DNA of 64,000 nt, taken from contig NC_019684.1 of the NCBI RefSeq assembly GCF_000316645.1, forward strand, positions 2,046,001 through 2,110,000, given 5' to 3'. Shown piece by piece: positions 16,998 through 26,913 of this stretch. The stretch comes from Nostoc sp. PCC 7524. Its GTDB lineage: Bacteria > Cyanobacteriota > Cyanobacteriia > Cyanobacteriales > Nostocaceae. The notes beneath the pieces are model-generated. The model saw nothing but the letters and a program-made list of their open reading frames with translations, was not told the DNA's origin and made no database searches. The stretch's first letter is position 1. Every line of letters starts with the position of its first letter. The position numbers and the translations under genes were made by a program.

Positions 16998-18467
16998 ATG
17001 TATTTACGTTTAGAAAATATTACCAAACGCTTCGGTTCATTTGTCGCTAACGATAATATTAGCCTCAATGTTGATACTGGTAAAATTCATGCAATTTTAG
17101 GTGAAAATGGTGCAGGTAAGACCACTTTAATGAATATTATTAGTGGTCTATATCAACCTGATGCTGGCAAAATTTATCTGCAAGATACACCAGTTAAAAT
17201 TACTTCACCTAATGAGGCAATTCAACTGGGAATTGGCATGATTCACCAACATTTCATGCTCATACCCCAGTTAACAGTCACTGAAAATATTATTTTAGGT
17301 ACAGAAAATAGTTGGCGTTTAAATCTGCGCCAAAAACAGCAGGAAATTGCCGCCTTATCCCAAGCATATGGACTAGAAGTTAACCCCCATGCCAAAGTTG
17401 CAGATTTACCAGTCGGGACACAACAAAGAGTAGAAATTCTCAAAGTTCTTTATCGTCAAGCGCAACTATTAATTCTCGATGAACCAACCGCAGTTCTCAC
17501 ACCACCGGAAGTAGAATCATTAATTTATATCTTGCGGCAATTAGCTGCTGCTGGAAACACGATTATTTTTATCAGTCATAAGTTGGAAGAAGTAATTCAT
17601 CTCTGCGATACAGTAACAGTATTACGACGGGGTAAGGTAATAGCAAATACAAATACCCAAGCCGCCACACCGCAGCAGCTAGCAACATTAATGGTAGGGC
17701 ATGAAATTGCTTTACAAGTTGATAAATCCCCACCATCGCCGGGAGAGGTGATATTGTCGGTGCAGAGTTTGCAAGTTGCAGATGATAGAGGTGTGATGGT
17801 TGTGCGTGATGTGTCTTTTCAACTACACGCGGGGGAAATTTTGGGGATTGCGGGTGTGGATGGAAATGGACAACGGGAATTGGCTGACGCAATAACGGGT
17901 TTAAGAAAGATAAAAGCGGGGAAAATTGAACTACCAGCAATGAAGAGGATAGGTTACATACCAGAAGATAGGCAAAAGATGGGTTTGGTGTTGCAGTTTA
18001 GTATTGCCCAAAACTTAATTTTAAAAGCCTTTAAAAACTTGCCCTTTTGTCGTCGTTGGTTATTGCAACCAGCAGCAATCAAACATCATGCCACAAATGC
18101 CATGCAAACATTTGATATCCGGGCGACTGGGGAAGATATTCAGGTAAGTCAGCTTTCGGGAGGCAATCAGCAGAAGGTAGTGTTGGCGCGAGAACTGGCA
18201 GGAGAACCAGATTTAATTGTGGCAATGCAACCCACGCGGGGGTTAGATGTGGGGGCAACAGCCGCAGTTCAGGCGCGATTGTTAACAGAACACAATCGCG
18301 GTGCGGCAATATTGTATATTTCTACTGAGTTAGAAGAAGTCATCACCATGAGCGATCGCATTGCGGTAATCTACAAAGGTGAATTTGTGGCGATATTAGA
18401 TGCACACACAGTCACAGTTGAGGAGATTGGTTTATTAATGGCTGGGGGAGCGAAAATTTGTCGGTAA
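16998..18467 (+). CDS. Double-domain ABC transporter ATPase (BMP/nucleoside-type, RbsA-like)
   Basis: The protein has 489 residues with two nucleotide-binding domains. Domain 1 has Walker A GENGAGKT (35-42), the altered signature LPVGTQQR and Walker B LLILDEPTAVL. Domain 2 has a degenerate P-loop around GVDGNGQRE, a standard LSGGNQQK signature and a DLIVAMQPTRGLDVG Walker B. This asymmetric layout is typical of RbsA/MglA/YufO ATPases that energise sugar or nucleoside import. The start codon touches the stop of the binding-protein gene and the permease genes follow at short spacing, so one transcript is likely. Confidence 0.9.
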   Translation: MYLRLENITKRFGSFVANDNISLNVDTGKIHAILGENGAGKTTLMNIISGLYQPDAGKIYLQDTPVKITSPNEAIQLGIGMIHQHFMLIPQLTVTENIILGTENSWRLNLRQKQQEIAALSQAYGLEVNPHAKVADLPVGTQQRVEILKVLYRQAQLLILDEPTAVLTPPEVESLIYILRQLAAAGNTIIFISHKLEEVIHLCDTVTVLRRGKVIANTNTQAATPQQLATLMVGHEIALQVDKSPPSPGEVILSVQSLQVADDRGVMVVRDVSFQLHAGEILGIAGVDGNGQRELADAITGLRKIKAGKIELPAMKRIGYIPEDRQKMGLVLQFSIAQNLILKAFKNLPFCRRWLLQPAAIKHHATNAMQTFDIRATGEDIQVSQLSGGNQQKVVLARELAGEPDLIVAMQPTRGLDVGATAAVQARLLTEHNRGAAILYISTELEEVITMSDRIAVIYKGEFVAILDAHTVTVEEIGLLMAGGAKICR

Positions 18468-18533
18468 AGGTTCCCATTCCAGATATTGCTCAATACTCAT
18501 TTTTTGAGGTTGGAGGGTAGCAATCATCGCCAA

Positions 18534-19583
18534 ATGATCACAAATAATCGCGCTAAATTCCTGCTACCAATATTATCTCCCCTAATTGCGATCGCCTTTG
18601 CCCTTATCGTCGGTGCAATTCTCATCTCACTGGCAGGGGCAAACCCCATCACCGCCTACACAGCCTTATTTCAAGAATCCCTCTCTACCTACTTCGGCTT
18701 TGGTAACACCCTCACCAAAATGACACCACTGTTATTCACCAGTTTAGGGGTGTTGGTAGCATTACGGGCTGGTCAATTTAATATCGGTGGCGAAGGACAA
18801 ATTTACCTCGGTGCGTTAGGAAGCACTTTAATTGGTTTATATCTGCCAACATTACCTGCAATCATTCATATCCCCTTAGCACTCTGCGCCGGATTTCTGT
18901 TTGGCGCGGTGTGGGGTGGAATTCCTGGTTATCTCAAAGCTGTGCGGGGAATTAATGAAGTCATCACCACCTTGCTGCTGAATTACATCGCCATCAATTT
19001 AGTTAGTTACTTAGTGCAGAATCCCTTAAAAGCACCAGCCGCCCCTAGCCCTTATTCACCATTAATTGCTAAATCTGCACAATTACCAATTATTTTACCC
19101 CAGAGTCTAGCCCATGCCGGAATCTTGCTAAGTTTAATAGCAGCCGGGATATTGTGGGTATTGTTAGTGCGATCGCCTTTAGGATACCAAATTACCGCCG
19201 TCGGATTTAACCCCACCACCGCCCGTTACGCCGGCATTTCCGTAGAACGTACCATCATGTTAGTCATGTCCTTAGCTGGTGGTTTAGCAGGGTTAGCCGG
19301 TGCCTCAGAAGTCATGGGGTTGAAGTATCGCTTATTTGAACAAGTTTCACCCGGTTACGGCTTCGATGCCATTGCGATCGCCTTTCTCAGTCGTGGTAGT
19401 ATTGGCGGCGTAATCTTAACTTCCCTGTTTTTCGCTGCCCTTCGCAGTGGTGCCAATGTCATGCAACGCAGCGCCGGAGTTCCTGTCACCGTAGTTTATG
19501 CCATTCAAGGTTTAACCGTATTATTCATTGCCATCAGTCTCGCTATCGAAAAAAAAATCAACATCCAAACCCAAAAAGTTTAA
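18534..19583 (+). CDS. ABC transporter permease 1 (BMP/nucleoside type, BPD_transp_2 family)
   Basis: This 349-residue protein has about nine hydrophobic segments. Typical features are LFQESLSTYFGFGNTLTK, ALRAGQFNIGGEGQIYLG, a KAVRGINEVITTLLLNYIA cytoplasmic loop and GYGFDAIAIAFLSRG. These match YufP/RbsC-like permeases of nucleoside importers. A TTG 48 bases upstream would extend it, but ATG 18534 stands just before the first positive cluster and membrane segment and has a GGAGG about 20 bases upstream, so I prefer it. It pairs with the next gene to form the membrane channel. Confidence 0.87.
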   Translation: MITNNRAKFLLPILSPLIAIAFALIVGAILISLAGANPITAYTALFQESLSTYFGFGNTLTKMTPLLFTSLGVLVALRAGQFNIGGEGQIYLGALGSTLIGLYLPTLPAIIHIPLALCAGFLFGAVWGGIPGYLKAVRGINEVITTLLLNYIAINLVSYLVQNPLKAPAAPSPYSPLIAKSAQLPIILPQSLAHAGILLSLIAAGILWVLLVRSPLGYQITAVGFNPTTARYAGISVERTIMLVMSLAGGLAGLAGASEVMGLKYRLFEQVSPGYGFDAIAIAFLSRGSIGGVILTSLFFAALRSGANVMQRSAGVPVTVVYAIQGLTVLFIAISLAIEKKINIQTQKV

Positions 19584-19617
19584 CCCTCCGCACTCCTCTG
19601 CGTTTAAAAATCAGCCT

Positions 19618-20541
19618 ATGTTTTCTGACTACCTGATCGCCAGTTTACGCCTAACTGTACCCCTAGCCTTTGCAGCCCTTGGGGGGATGTACTCAGAACG
19701 CTCAGGAGTGCTAAATATTGCCTTAGAAGGGATGATGTTGACTGGTGCTTTTACCAGTGCGCTTGTTACTCTATATACTGGTAATCCCTGGCTAGGTGTA
19801 ATAGCAGCATTGCTATCTGGTGGTTTAGTGGGTTTACTCCATGCTTTTTTGTGTGTATCTTTATACGTAGATCAATTAGTTTCTGGGTTAGCAATTAATT
19901 TAGTAGCGGCTGGCTTCACATCATTTTTGGCGCGGCTAGTGTTCCAAAGTAATAGCACCCAAAGATTACCAGGAATTACAGCTATAGTCATTCCTGGGTT
20001 AGCTCAGATTCCCATCTTCGGCCCGTTATTCTTCCAGCAAGATATACTTGTGTATCTATTGCTAGCTGTGGTAGCTGCAAGTATTTATATTTTATTTCAT
20101 ACCAGCTTCGGTCTCACTTTGCGGGCAGTGGGGGAATATCCCCAAGCTGCTGCTACTTCTGGGGTGTCTGTATCAATGGTGCGATATGGCGCTGTCATCC
20201 TCAGTGGCTGTCTTGCCAGTTTAGGGGGAGTATATCTAGCCCTAGTACAGATACAATTCTTTAGTGAAGGCATGAGTGCTGGTAAAGGATTTATTGCGAT
20301 CGCGGCTGTGATCTTTGGCAGATGGCATCCTCTAGGTATTATGTTAGCTTGTTTACTGTTTGGGGCTACGGAAGCTTTGCAGCTACGGATTCAAAGCTTA
20401 GGTGTAAATATCCCTTATCAATTTCTGGTCATGTTACCCTATGCGATCGCCTTATTCGCCTTGCTGGGACTCGCTGGTAAATCTATACCCCCAAAAGGTT
20501 TAGGGGTTCCTTACCTGCCAGAAAACCACCAAAATAATTAA
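19618..20541 (+). CDS. ABC transporter permease 2 (BMP/nucleoside type, BPD_transp_2 family)
   Basis: This 307-residue membrane protein shows the second-permease pattern: AALGGMYSERSGVLNIALEGMM, then DQLVSGLAINLVAAG, FGLTLRAVGEYPQAAATSG and GKGFIAIAAVIFGRWHP. These are YufQ-like features. The frame runs back into the end of permease 1, but ATG 19618 sits directly before the first membrane segment and leaves a 34-base gap, so it is the better start. The complete set of binding protein, ATPase and two permeases makes a functional importer plausible. Confidence 0.87.
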   Translation: MFSDYLIASLRLTVPLAFAALGGMYSERSGVLNIALEGMMLTGAFTSALVTLYTGNPWLGVIAALLSGGLVGLLHAFLCVSLYVDQLVSGLAINLVAAGFTSFLARLVFQSNSTQRLPGITAIVIPGLAQIPIFGPLFFQQDILVYLLLAVVAASIYILFHTSFGLTLRAVGEYPQAAATSGVSVSMVRYGAVILSGCLASLGGVYLALVQIQFFSEGMSAGKGFIAIAAVIFGRWHPLGIMLACLLFGATEALQLRIQSLGVNIPYQFLVMLPYAIALFALLGLAGKSIPPKGLGVPYLPENHQNN

Positions 20542-20678
20542 ATTTCATTCTCAAAAAATTATCAAAAGCAACAGCCATGTCCATCTCAAATAAAGTAAAA
20601 AGTCTCTCAGAAGGAACTAGAAGCTGTATTGTGAGAAAGGATATTGTTGTTAAAAGTTAACCTCAGATCAACCATACA

Positions 20679-22142
20679 ATGATCGGCAGATTACTAGGCC
20701 AGCGTTACCAGGTAGTTGAACTATTAGGCAAAGGCGGATTTGGCCATACTTATATAGCCTTAGATACTCATCGTCCTGGGAACCCGGCCTGCGTCGTCAA
20801 ACATCTGAAACCCGCAACTAGCGATCCTGAATTTTTGCCAATAGCTAGACGCTTATTTAATAGAGAAGCAGAAACCCTAGAAAAGCTGGGCAATCATGAC
20901 CAAATACCCCGGCTTTTAGCTTACTTGGAAGAAAATGAAGAATTCTACTTAGTACAGGAATTAATTGCTGGACAGCCACTATCCTCAGAAATGCTACCAG
21001 GAGCAAAGTGGAGCGAAGAGCAGGTAACGCAATTATTGCAAGAAATCTTGCCCATTCTAGTCTTTATTCATAGTAACGGGGTTATTCATCGCGATCTCAA
21101 GCCCGATAATTTAATCCGTCGTGCTTCGGACAACAAAATAGTTTTGGTTGACTTTGGTGCTGTCAAACAAATCAAAAGCTACTCTCTTATGACCACAGAA
21201 CAACTCAAAAACGATACGGTTCCTCTGGGAACTCCTGGTTATATGCCGAGTGAGCAGGTACAAGGCAGACCACGCCCCTGTAGCGATATTTATGCTTTAG
21301 GAATGATTGCTATCCAATCTGTAACAGGCTTGATTCCTCAGCAGTTAGCAGAAGATCCTGTCACGGGAGAGATATTATGGCAGCATCATGCTCAAATCAG
21401 CGAGCAACTGGCAGATTTTTTGAGTAAGATGGTACGTCATTACTTCAAGTACCGCTACCAGTCAGCAACCGACGCACTCAAAGCACTAAACTCGATAACT
21501 AATACCAACTCACCAACACCTGTAGCATTGGCGGTCAGTCAAGTAATTAACCACTATTTGGCCAATGGCTATGTCTCTGCCACCAAAATGATGCACTATA
21601 TGCGAGAATTAGCCAAACCTTGCTACACTCCGCCAGATAATGCAACTATCTTTGGGTTGACTTCACCCCCAATCACAGCCCCAACTACACCATTAGTTGC
21701 TGCTGCCAAGAATGCACGGTCAATGACTTCTGCGAATAAATCTATTTCAATCAGCCGTTCCCGTACTAGCTTACGTGCAATTTTTCCATCCTCTCAAAAA
21801 TCACAATTGCTCAAAGGGGCAGGTGCAGTAATAGCTATATTTACCTTGGGGATAATTTCTGCTAATACCTCACAACAACTCTCCCCAGAGCCATATCAAA
21901 ATCGTGTTAAGCAAGTGACAAGTCATACAAATGATAGTGAAAAGACAAAAAATTGTCTGATTGTTCTTCGCTCATCCAACTTACGCTCTGTATCTAGACG
22001 CACGAAAACAGGCAAAGTTATTAAAGCAGGTACTAGGCTGACAGTTACTGGAAGAGAAGAGAAGGGTTGGATAGAAATTAGTTCTCCAGAGTCTGGTTGG
22101 ATCTGGAAGGGCCGTACAAAAAACACCTGTCCGAAAAAATAG
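20679..22142 (+). CDS. Serine/threonine protein kinase with transmembrane segment and SH3b-like tail
   Basis: The protein has 487 residues. Kinase motifs are complete: glycine-rich loop GKGGFGHTY (17-25), Lys41 in VVKHLKP, catalytic HRDLKPDN (137-144), DFG (158-160) and an activation-segment GTPGYMPSEQ. A hydrophobic segment near 379-396 predicts a single membrane span. After it, residues 430-485 look like an SH3b domain (LRSSNLRS, GTRLTV, GWIEI, GWIWKG), placed outside the membrane if topology is standard. Such Hanks-type kinases are numerous in Nostoc; the SH3b tail may bind cell-wall material. It stands alone, with a 137-base promoter spacer. Confidence 0.92.
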   Translation: MIGRLLGQRYQVVELLGKGGFGHTYIALDTHRPGNPACVVKHLKPATSDPEFLPIARRLFNREAETLEKLGNHDQIPRLLAYLEENEEFYLVQELIAGQPLSSEMLPGAKWSEEQVTQLLQEILPILVFIHSNGVIHRDLKPDNLIRRASDNKIVLVDFGAVKQIKSYSLMTTEQLKNDTVPLGTPGYMPSEQVQGRPRPCSDIYALGMIAIQSVTGLIPQQLAEDPVTGEILWQHHAQISEQLADFLSKMVRHYFKYRYQSATDALKALNSITNTNSPTPVALAVSQVINHYLANGYVSATKMMHYMRELAKPCYTPPDNATIFGLTSPPITAPTTPLVAAAKNARSMTSANKSISISRSRTSLRAIFPSSQKSQLLKGAGAVIAIFTLGIISANTSQQLSPEPYQNRVKQVTSHTNDSEKTKNCLIVLRSSNLRSVSRRTKTGKVIKAGTRLTVTGREEKGWIEISSPESGWIWKGRTKNTCPKK

Positions 22143-22216
22143 CTAAATTTATTCTGGTTTTGTCTGCGACGAACGGGTATTCAGGAAAAGGGATTTATAC
22201 CTTCTGCCTAGCCTGA

Positions 22217-22257
22217 CGGCAACGCTGCCGCGAACTGCCCTCTGCCCTCTGCCTTTC
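22217..22257. repeat. Small hairpin plus TGCCCTC heptad repeats
   Basis: A perfect CGGCA/TGCCG stem (22217-22221, 22226-22230) is followed by two to three tandem TGCCCTC units. It lies between the kinase and the acyltransferase genes and may act in termination. The rest of the 22143-22394 spacer is low-complexity CT-rich DNA with no gene seen. Confidence 0.5.
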
Positions 22258-22394
22258 TTTGATAAGACATTCAAATTTCAACTTAGCCATACACCATAAC
22301 CACTCTCTTCCCTCACCTCTATTCCCTAGCCCTTAGCCTCTATGTGGTATGGCTTTTTTTGCTTTTTTACTTTTGATTTTGCTAAGATGCCTGA

Positions 22395-23243
22395 ATGTTA
22401 CAAAAGCAACACAACCGGAACATCAAACTCGGATGGTCTTTAGAAGAGCGAGATCCGAAGTTTATCCAATCTCTGATGCCCCTATTGGGCTTTTTCTACC
22501 ATTATTATTTTCGCGTGCAAACCAGTGGCTGGCATCACATCCCACCCCAGGAAAAAGTTTTAATTGTTGGTTCCCACAATGGCGGACTGGCGGCTCCTGA
22601 TATGTTGATGATGATGTATGATTGGTTTCGCAGATTTGGGGTGGAGCGACCTGTTTATGGTTTAATGCACCCCAAAGTCTGGCAAGTTACCCCCCAACTA
22701 GCGCAAATGGTTGCCAAGACTGGTGCTATCATTGCTCATCCTAAGATGGCTATAGCGGCTTTGCGTTCTGGAGCCAGTGTACTGGTGTATCCGGGTGGAG
22801 CAGAAGATGTTTTTCGCCCGCATTCTTTGCGTAATCAAATTTATTTTGCCGGACGGCAAGGATTTATCAAACTAGCATTGCGGGAGAATGTACCGATTGT
22901 CCCGGCAATTTCTTATGGGGCGCACGATACCCTGATTGTACTAGCGGATTTATACAAGATGATGCAACGCCTGCATGAGTGGGGAATGCCTTGGTTATTT
23001 GATATTGATCCAGAAGTATTTCCCATTTATGTAGGTTGGCCTTGGGGATTAGCTATTGGGCCATTACCCAACATTCCCTTTCCTGTAACTATTCAAACGC
23101 GGGTTTGTCCACCGATTATATTTGAACGCTATGGCAGAGATGCAGCGAGCGATCGCCAGTATGTCAATGAATGCTATGAATTAGTTAAAAGTAAAATGCA
23201 GCAAGAATTAGACCAACTGGTATTACTTCACCAAAAACATTAA
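22395..23243 (+). CDS. PlsC-like glycerolipid acyltransferase family protein
   Basis: This 282-residue protein contains VLIVGSHNGGLAAPDM near residue 55, the site equivalent to the HxxxxD catalytic region in a variant spacing. It also has VLVYPGGAEDVFRP near 133, which matches the glycine-rich substrate-binding block, and IVPAISYGAHDT. These are features of lysophospholipid or diacylglycerol acyltransferases of the TMEM68/DGAT2-like branch, which move a fatty acyl group onto a lipid hydroxyl. There is no strong membrane segment apart from a hydrophobic stretch near 28-40. It stands as a single gene, so the substrate cannot be set. Confidence 0.78.
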   Translation: MLQKQHNRNIKLGWSLEERDPKFIQSLMPLLGFFYHYYFRVQTSGWHHIPPQEKVLIVGSHNGGLAAPDMLMMMYDWFRRFGVERPVYGLMHPKVWQVTPQLAQMVAKTGAIIAHPKMAIAALRSGASVLVYPGGAEDVFRPHSLRNQIYFAGRQGFIKLALRENVPIVPAISYGAHDTLIVLADLYKMMQRLHEWGMPWLFDIDPEVFPIYVGWPWGLAIGPLPNIPFPVTIQTRVCPPIIFERYGRDAASDRQYVNECYELVKSKMQQELDQLVLLHQKH

Positions 23244-23372
23244 TTATTCAATTTTTTAGTGTAGATATTTTCAATACCTACGACGGAAGACAGAGGATAG
23301 AAAATTTTCTGAATTATTCTTACTCTGCCTTCTTTTTATATTATTTGCGAATGTTTTAACTGGTCAGAAAGA

Positions 23373-23612
23373 TTAGCTCTTGCTAATACGTTGTGCAAAT
23401 AGTTCCTTTGCCCGATCTGCTAACTTGCAATTTGTATCTTTTACTTCTTGGAAGAAGTTAGCTAAGTCTCTATCTCCAGACGCATTGGCATCTTGAATAT
23501 ATTGTTCATAAACTGCGGCACCTTCCAGTGAGTGGTACATAACACTAATTAAATCAAAGTGTTCGTTTCTAGTGCCTGTATGACACTCGGCTTTATTCAT
23601 TACTGTTGCCAT
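23373..23612 (-). CDS. Small conserved-looking helical protein, function unknown
   Basis: The protein has 79 residues, an ATG start and a reasonable ribosome-binding site (AGGAGTATC about 8 bases upstream). It looks all-helical and acidic, with the segments EHFDLISVMYHSLEGAAVYEQY and FFQEVKDTNCKLADRAKELF. The spacing of Glu, His and Tyr residues is reminiscent of ferritin-like helices, but there are too few residues for a full four-helix iron site, so this is only a hint. Possible homologues would be cyanobacterial small stress proteins. No neighbour suggests a role. Confidence 0.65.
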   Translation of the reverse strand: MATVMNKAECHTGTRNEHFDLISVMYHSLEGAAVYEQYIQDANASGDRDLANFFQEVKDTNCKLADRAKELFAQRISKS

Positions 23613-23941
23613 CTTGATACTCCTATCTTGTCCATGACATTAATACAAGACTAGGTAATTATTAACTGATTATCCTTCATGCTAAAGATAGAAGAATAGT
23701 AATATTACGAATTATCAAATTTTGCACAAAATATAGTCCAAAATTTTCCTAATTCATCCTATTTTTGCGGTTATTCATTACTGTGGAATTAGAAATGAAC
23801 TAATCAAAACTACCAGACTCAAGCATAAATTCACCAGGAAATCATTCCCTCTGATAGATAGGTAGAACAAACCTTAGCAGTTAGCTTAAATAATGGGTGG
23901 AAGCCTGAGAATTTGGCAATTTATAGTGCGGAGCAGTAACA
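23613..23941. other. Gene-free spacer
   Basis: This spacer of about 330 bases is AT-rich and lies between two divergent genes. It should hold both promoters. I see no open frame of note, no tandem repeat and no convincing hairpin. Confidence 0.5.
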
Positions 23942-26662
23942 ATGGCGCAGCTGCATAATCAACCTTGGACTCAGACATTAGAAGAAATTTTTGATGAGCT
24001 TGATGTCTTTGCCAACCAAGGATTGACAGAATCAGAAGTTGAACGCCGTCGCCAACAATATGGCGAAAATCGCTTGCAGGAAACCAAAGGTAAGAGTGCT
24101 TGGCAAATCTTCATTGAACAATTCAAAAGTCTGATTATCGCTATATTAGCTGTGGCAGCAGCTCTATCATTTGCCTTCAGCCAATGGATAGAAGGGATTG
24201 CTGTCTTAATTGCAATTATTATTAATACTGCTATTGGTTTTTTTACAGAATACAAAGCTATCCGTTCAATGGAGGCGCTACAAAAACTCAGCAGCACCAC
24301 AACAAAAGTCCGACGTGGGGGTAGAGTACAAGAAATTCCAGCTGAAGAACTTGTGCCAGGAGATATTGTAGTCTTGGACAGTGGTGATGCGATCGCAGCT
24401 GATTTACGTCTAGTGGCTGCATCTAATTTGCAAGTCAATGAGTCATCCCTAACAGGGGAATCGGTGCCTGTCGGTAAAAGTTTACAACCTTTAGAATCCG
24501 ACATCCCCCTAGCAGACCGCAACAATATGCTTTACAAAGGGACGGCATTAACTCGCGGGACTGGGGAAGGGGTAGTAGTAGCGACGGGGATGAACACCGA
24601 ACTAGGTCACATTTCCGAATTAGCTGCACGCGCCGGACAAGAAGAAAAAACCCCCCTCGAAAAGCGACTCGATGAATTGGGTCAGTGGTTAGTGTGGGTG
24701 ACAATTGCCATTGTGATTGTCGTGGCTATCTCTGGGATTTTGGTAGGCAGAGATATTTTTGTCATGGTAGAAACTGCGATCGCCTTAGCGGTGGGTGCAG
24801 TTCCCGAAGGTTTGCCGATTGTGGCTACAGTCGCCTTAGCGCGGGGAATGTGGCGTATGGCCAAGCGTCATGCCCTGATTAATCAACTTTCCGCCGTGGA
24901 AACTCTCGGCGCAACCAGTATCATCTGTACCGACAAAACCGGCACACTCACGGAAAATCAGATGACTATTACCCGACTGATTTTAGATTCTGGCGAAATC
25001 CAAATTACCGGGGAAGGTTTACAAACACAAGGTAAGTTTCAACGCCACCATCAACAGCTAAATCCCGCAGAAAATCAAGTTCTGCAAGCAGCATTGGAAA
25101 TTGGGGTACTATGCAACAATGCCGCTTTGCAACCGGAAGGTTCCAACGAGAGTCGGGTAATTGGCGACCCAATGGAAGTGGCATTGTTAGTTGCAGGTGC
25201 TAAAGCTGGCATTCAACGCCAACAGTTACTCTCAAAAATGCCGGAAGTGCGGGAAGAGGCATTTGATCCAGACTTGAAAATGATGGCAACGATACATCAG
25301 GTAGATAGTCAATATCGATTTGCAGTTAAAGGCGCACCCGAAGTTGTGCTGCAAGCTTGTACTCGCATCCTTACAGACTCCGACTCTAAACAGATGAGCG
25401 AACAGGAGCGCCAACAGTGGCAAGAACGAGGCAATCAACTAGCTCAAAAAGGTTTAAGAATTCTGGCTTTAGCACAAAAAACCACTGCCTCTGAGCAAGC
25501 AGACCCCTACGAAGATTTGACTTTGTTAGGCGTTGTCGGCTTATTAGACCCTCCCCGTGAAGAAGTACGTCCAGCTATTAAAGAGTGTCAAGATGCGGGG
25601 ATACGGGTAATTATGGTGACAGGCGACCAAGCAGTGACAGCCCGCAACATTGCGATCGCTGTCGGTTTAACCGATGATCCCCAGGCGGATGTAGTACAAG
25701 GTCAAGACCTAAAAAACCCCGATGAATTATCCCCACAAGCACGCCGCCGCATTGTGCAAGCTTCGATTCTCGCTAGAGTCAGTCCAGAACAAAAACTGAA
25801 TTTAGTCACTCTGCATCAACGCGCTCAGGCTGTGGTGGCGATGACTGGGGATGGTGTTAACGATGCACCAGCCTTGCGAAAAGCCGATATTGGCGTAGCA
25901 ATGGGACAACGGGGAACCCAAGTTGCTAAAGAAGCCGCAGACATGGTACTTCAGGATGATGCTTTTGCCTCGATTGTAGCGGCAGTGGAACAGGGACGAG
26001 CGATTTTTAACAACATCCGCAAGTTTACAGTTTATCTGCTTTCCGGCAATGTGGGCGAGATTATCCTAGTGGCGGTGGCTTCCCTAATCAATGCACCTTT
26101 ACCACTGCTGCCATTACAAATTCTCTATATTAATGTCGTCAATGATGCCTTTCCTGCCTTAGCTTTGGGTGTAGGGGAAGGTGAACCAGCTTTGATGAAG
26201 CGTTCACCCCGTCCATCGCAGGAATCAATTTTAACTCGCCGTCATTGGTTAGCGATCGCAGGTTATGGTTTAGTGATTGCCGCTACATTGGGTGCTGCCT
26301 TTGCGATCGCTTTAACTTGGTTAGGGATGACACAACAGCAAGCCGTCACTGTCACATTTATGACTTTAGGTTTTACCAGATTGTGGCACGTTTTTAATAT
26401 GCGCGATCGGGACTCTGGTTTACTGCGTAATGAAATTAGCCGCAATCCTTACGTTTGGGGTGCGCTTATCCTGTGTACAGGTTTATTGCTCATCGCCGTT
26501 TACGTCCCCTTGCTATCAACTGTCCTACAAACAGCTAACCCAGGCATTAACGGCTGGCTGTTAATTATCGGCATGAGTCTCATACCATTAATCATTGGAC
26601 AAGGTGTGAAACTCATCAATAGCTACAAAGGCAAGCGAAGAACATCACGCCCAAAACATTAG
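23942..26662 (+). CDS. P2-type cation-transporting ATPase (PacL/SERCA-like)
   Basis: The protein has 906 residues and a full P-type architecture: N-terminal cation_ATPase_N domain, actuator loop with SLTGES, phosphorylation site DKTGTLT (Asp331), nucleotide domain KGAPE, hinge [12 protein letters not shown] and about ten membrane spans. The ion-site residues match Ca2+ pumps: PEGLP in span 4 (288-292) and NVVND in span 6 (Asn731, Asp735), equivalent to the SERCA Asn/Asp pair. Export of Ca2+ (or Mn2+) from the cytoplasm is likely. The gene is monocistronic. A second, related pump at 40756-43506 differs at the span 6 Asp. Confidence 0.9.
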   Translation: MAQLHNQPWTQTLEEIFDELDVFANQGLTESEVERRRQQYGENRLQETKGKSAWQIFIEQFKSLIIAILAVAAALSFAFSQWIEGIAVLIAIIINTAIGFFTEYKAIRSMEALQKLSSTTTKVRRGGRVQEIPAEELVPGDIVVLDSGDAIAADLRLVAASNLQVNESSLTGESVPVGKSLQPLESDIPLADRNNMLYKGTALTRGTGEGVVVATGMNTELGHISELAARAGQEEKTPLEKRLDELGQWLVWVTIAIVIVVAISGILVGRDIFVMVETAIALAVGAVPEGLPIVATVALARGMWRMAKRHALINQLSAVETLGATSIICTDKTGTLTENQMTITRLILDSGEIQITGEGLQTQGKFQRHHQQLNPAENQVLQAALEIGVLCNNAALQPEGSNESRVIGDPMEVALLVAGAKAGIQRQQLLSKMPEVREEAFDPDLKMMATIHQVDSQYRFAVKGAPEVVLQACTRILTDSDSKQMSEQERQQWQERGNQLAQKGLRILALAQKTTASEQADPYEDLTLLGVVGLLDPPREEVRPAIKECQDAGIRVIMVTGDQAVTARNIAIAVGLTDDPQADVVQGQDLKNPDELSPQARRRIVQASILARVSPEQKLNLVTLHQRAQAVVAMTGDGVNDAPALRKADIGVAMGQRGTQVAKEAADMVLQDDAFASIVAAVEQGRAIFNNIRKFTVYLLSGNVGEIILVAVASLINAPLPLLPLQILYINVVNDAFPALALGVGEGEPALMKRSPRPSQESILTRRHWLAIAGYGLVIAATLGAAFAIALTWLGMTQQQAVTVTFMTLGFTRLWHVFNMRDRDSGLLRNEISRNPYVWGALILCTGLLLIAVYVPLLSTVLQTANPGINGWLLIIGMSLIPLIIGQGVKLINSYKGKRRTSRPKH

Positions 26663-26699
26663 GGGCTTCCAACTAAAAAAATATCCAATCGCTTTGGTA

Positions 26700-26830
26700 A
26701 GCAGGGGGAGCAGAGGAGCAGAGGAGCAGAGGTGCAGGGGAGGCAGGGGAGGCAGGGGAGGCAGGGGGAGCAGGGGAAGAGAAATCCCATGCCCTATGAC
26801 CAATCCCCAATACCCAATCCCCAATCCTAG
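26700..26830. repeat. Low-complexity tandem repeats (GGAGCAGA, GGGGAGGCA, CCCAATCC types)
   Basis: Runs of GGAGCAGA-like units are followed by three to four GGGGAGGCA units, and then by heptads around CCCCAAT at about 26800-26828. They fill the spacer between the ATPase and the GspE-N-like gene. These are short tandem repeats of the Nostoc type. Confidence 0.8.
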
Positions 26831-26913
26831 TAATAAATTTTACTACTTACCTATTTACTGCTAATTAACCTAGAGCAAAATAGAATATAAAAAAACACCA
26901 AGCAAGCATACTT

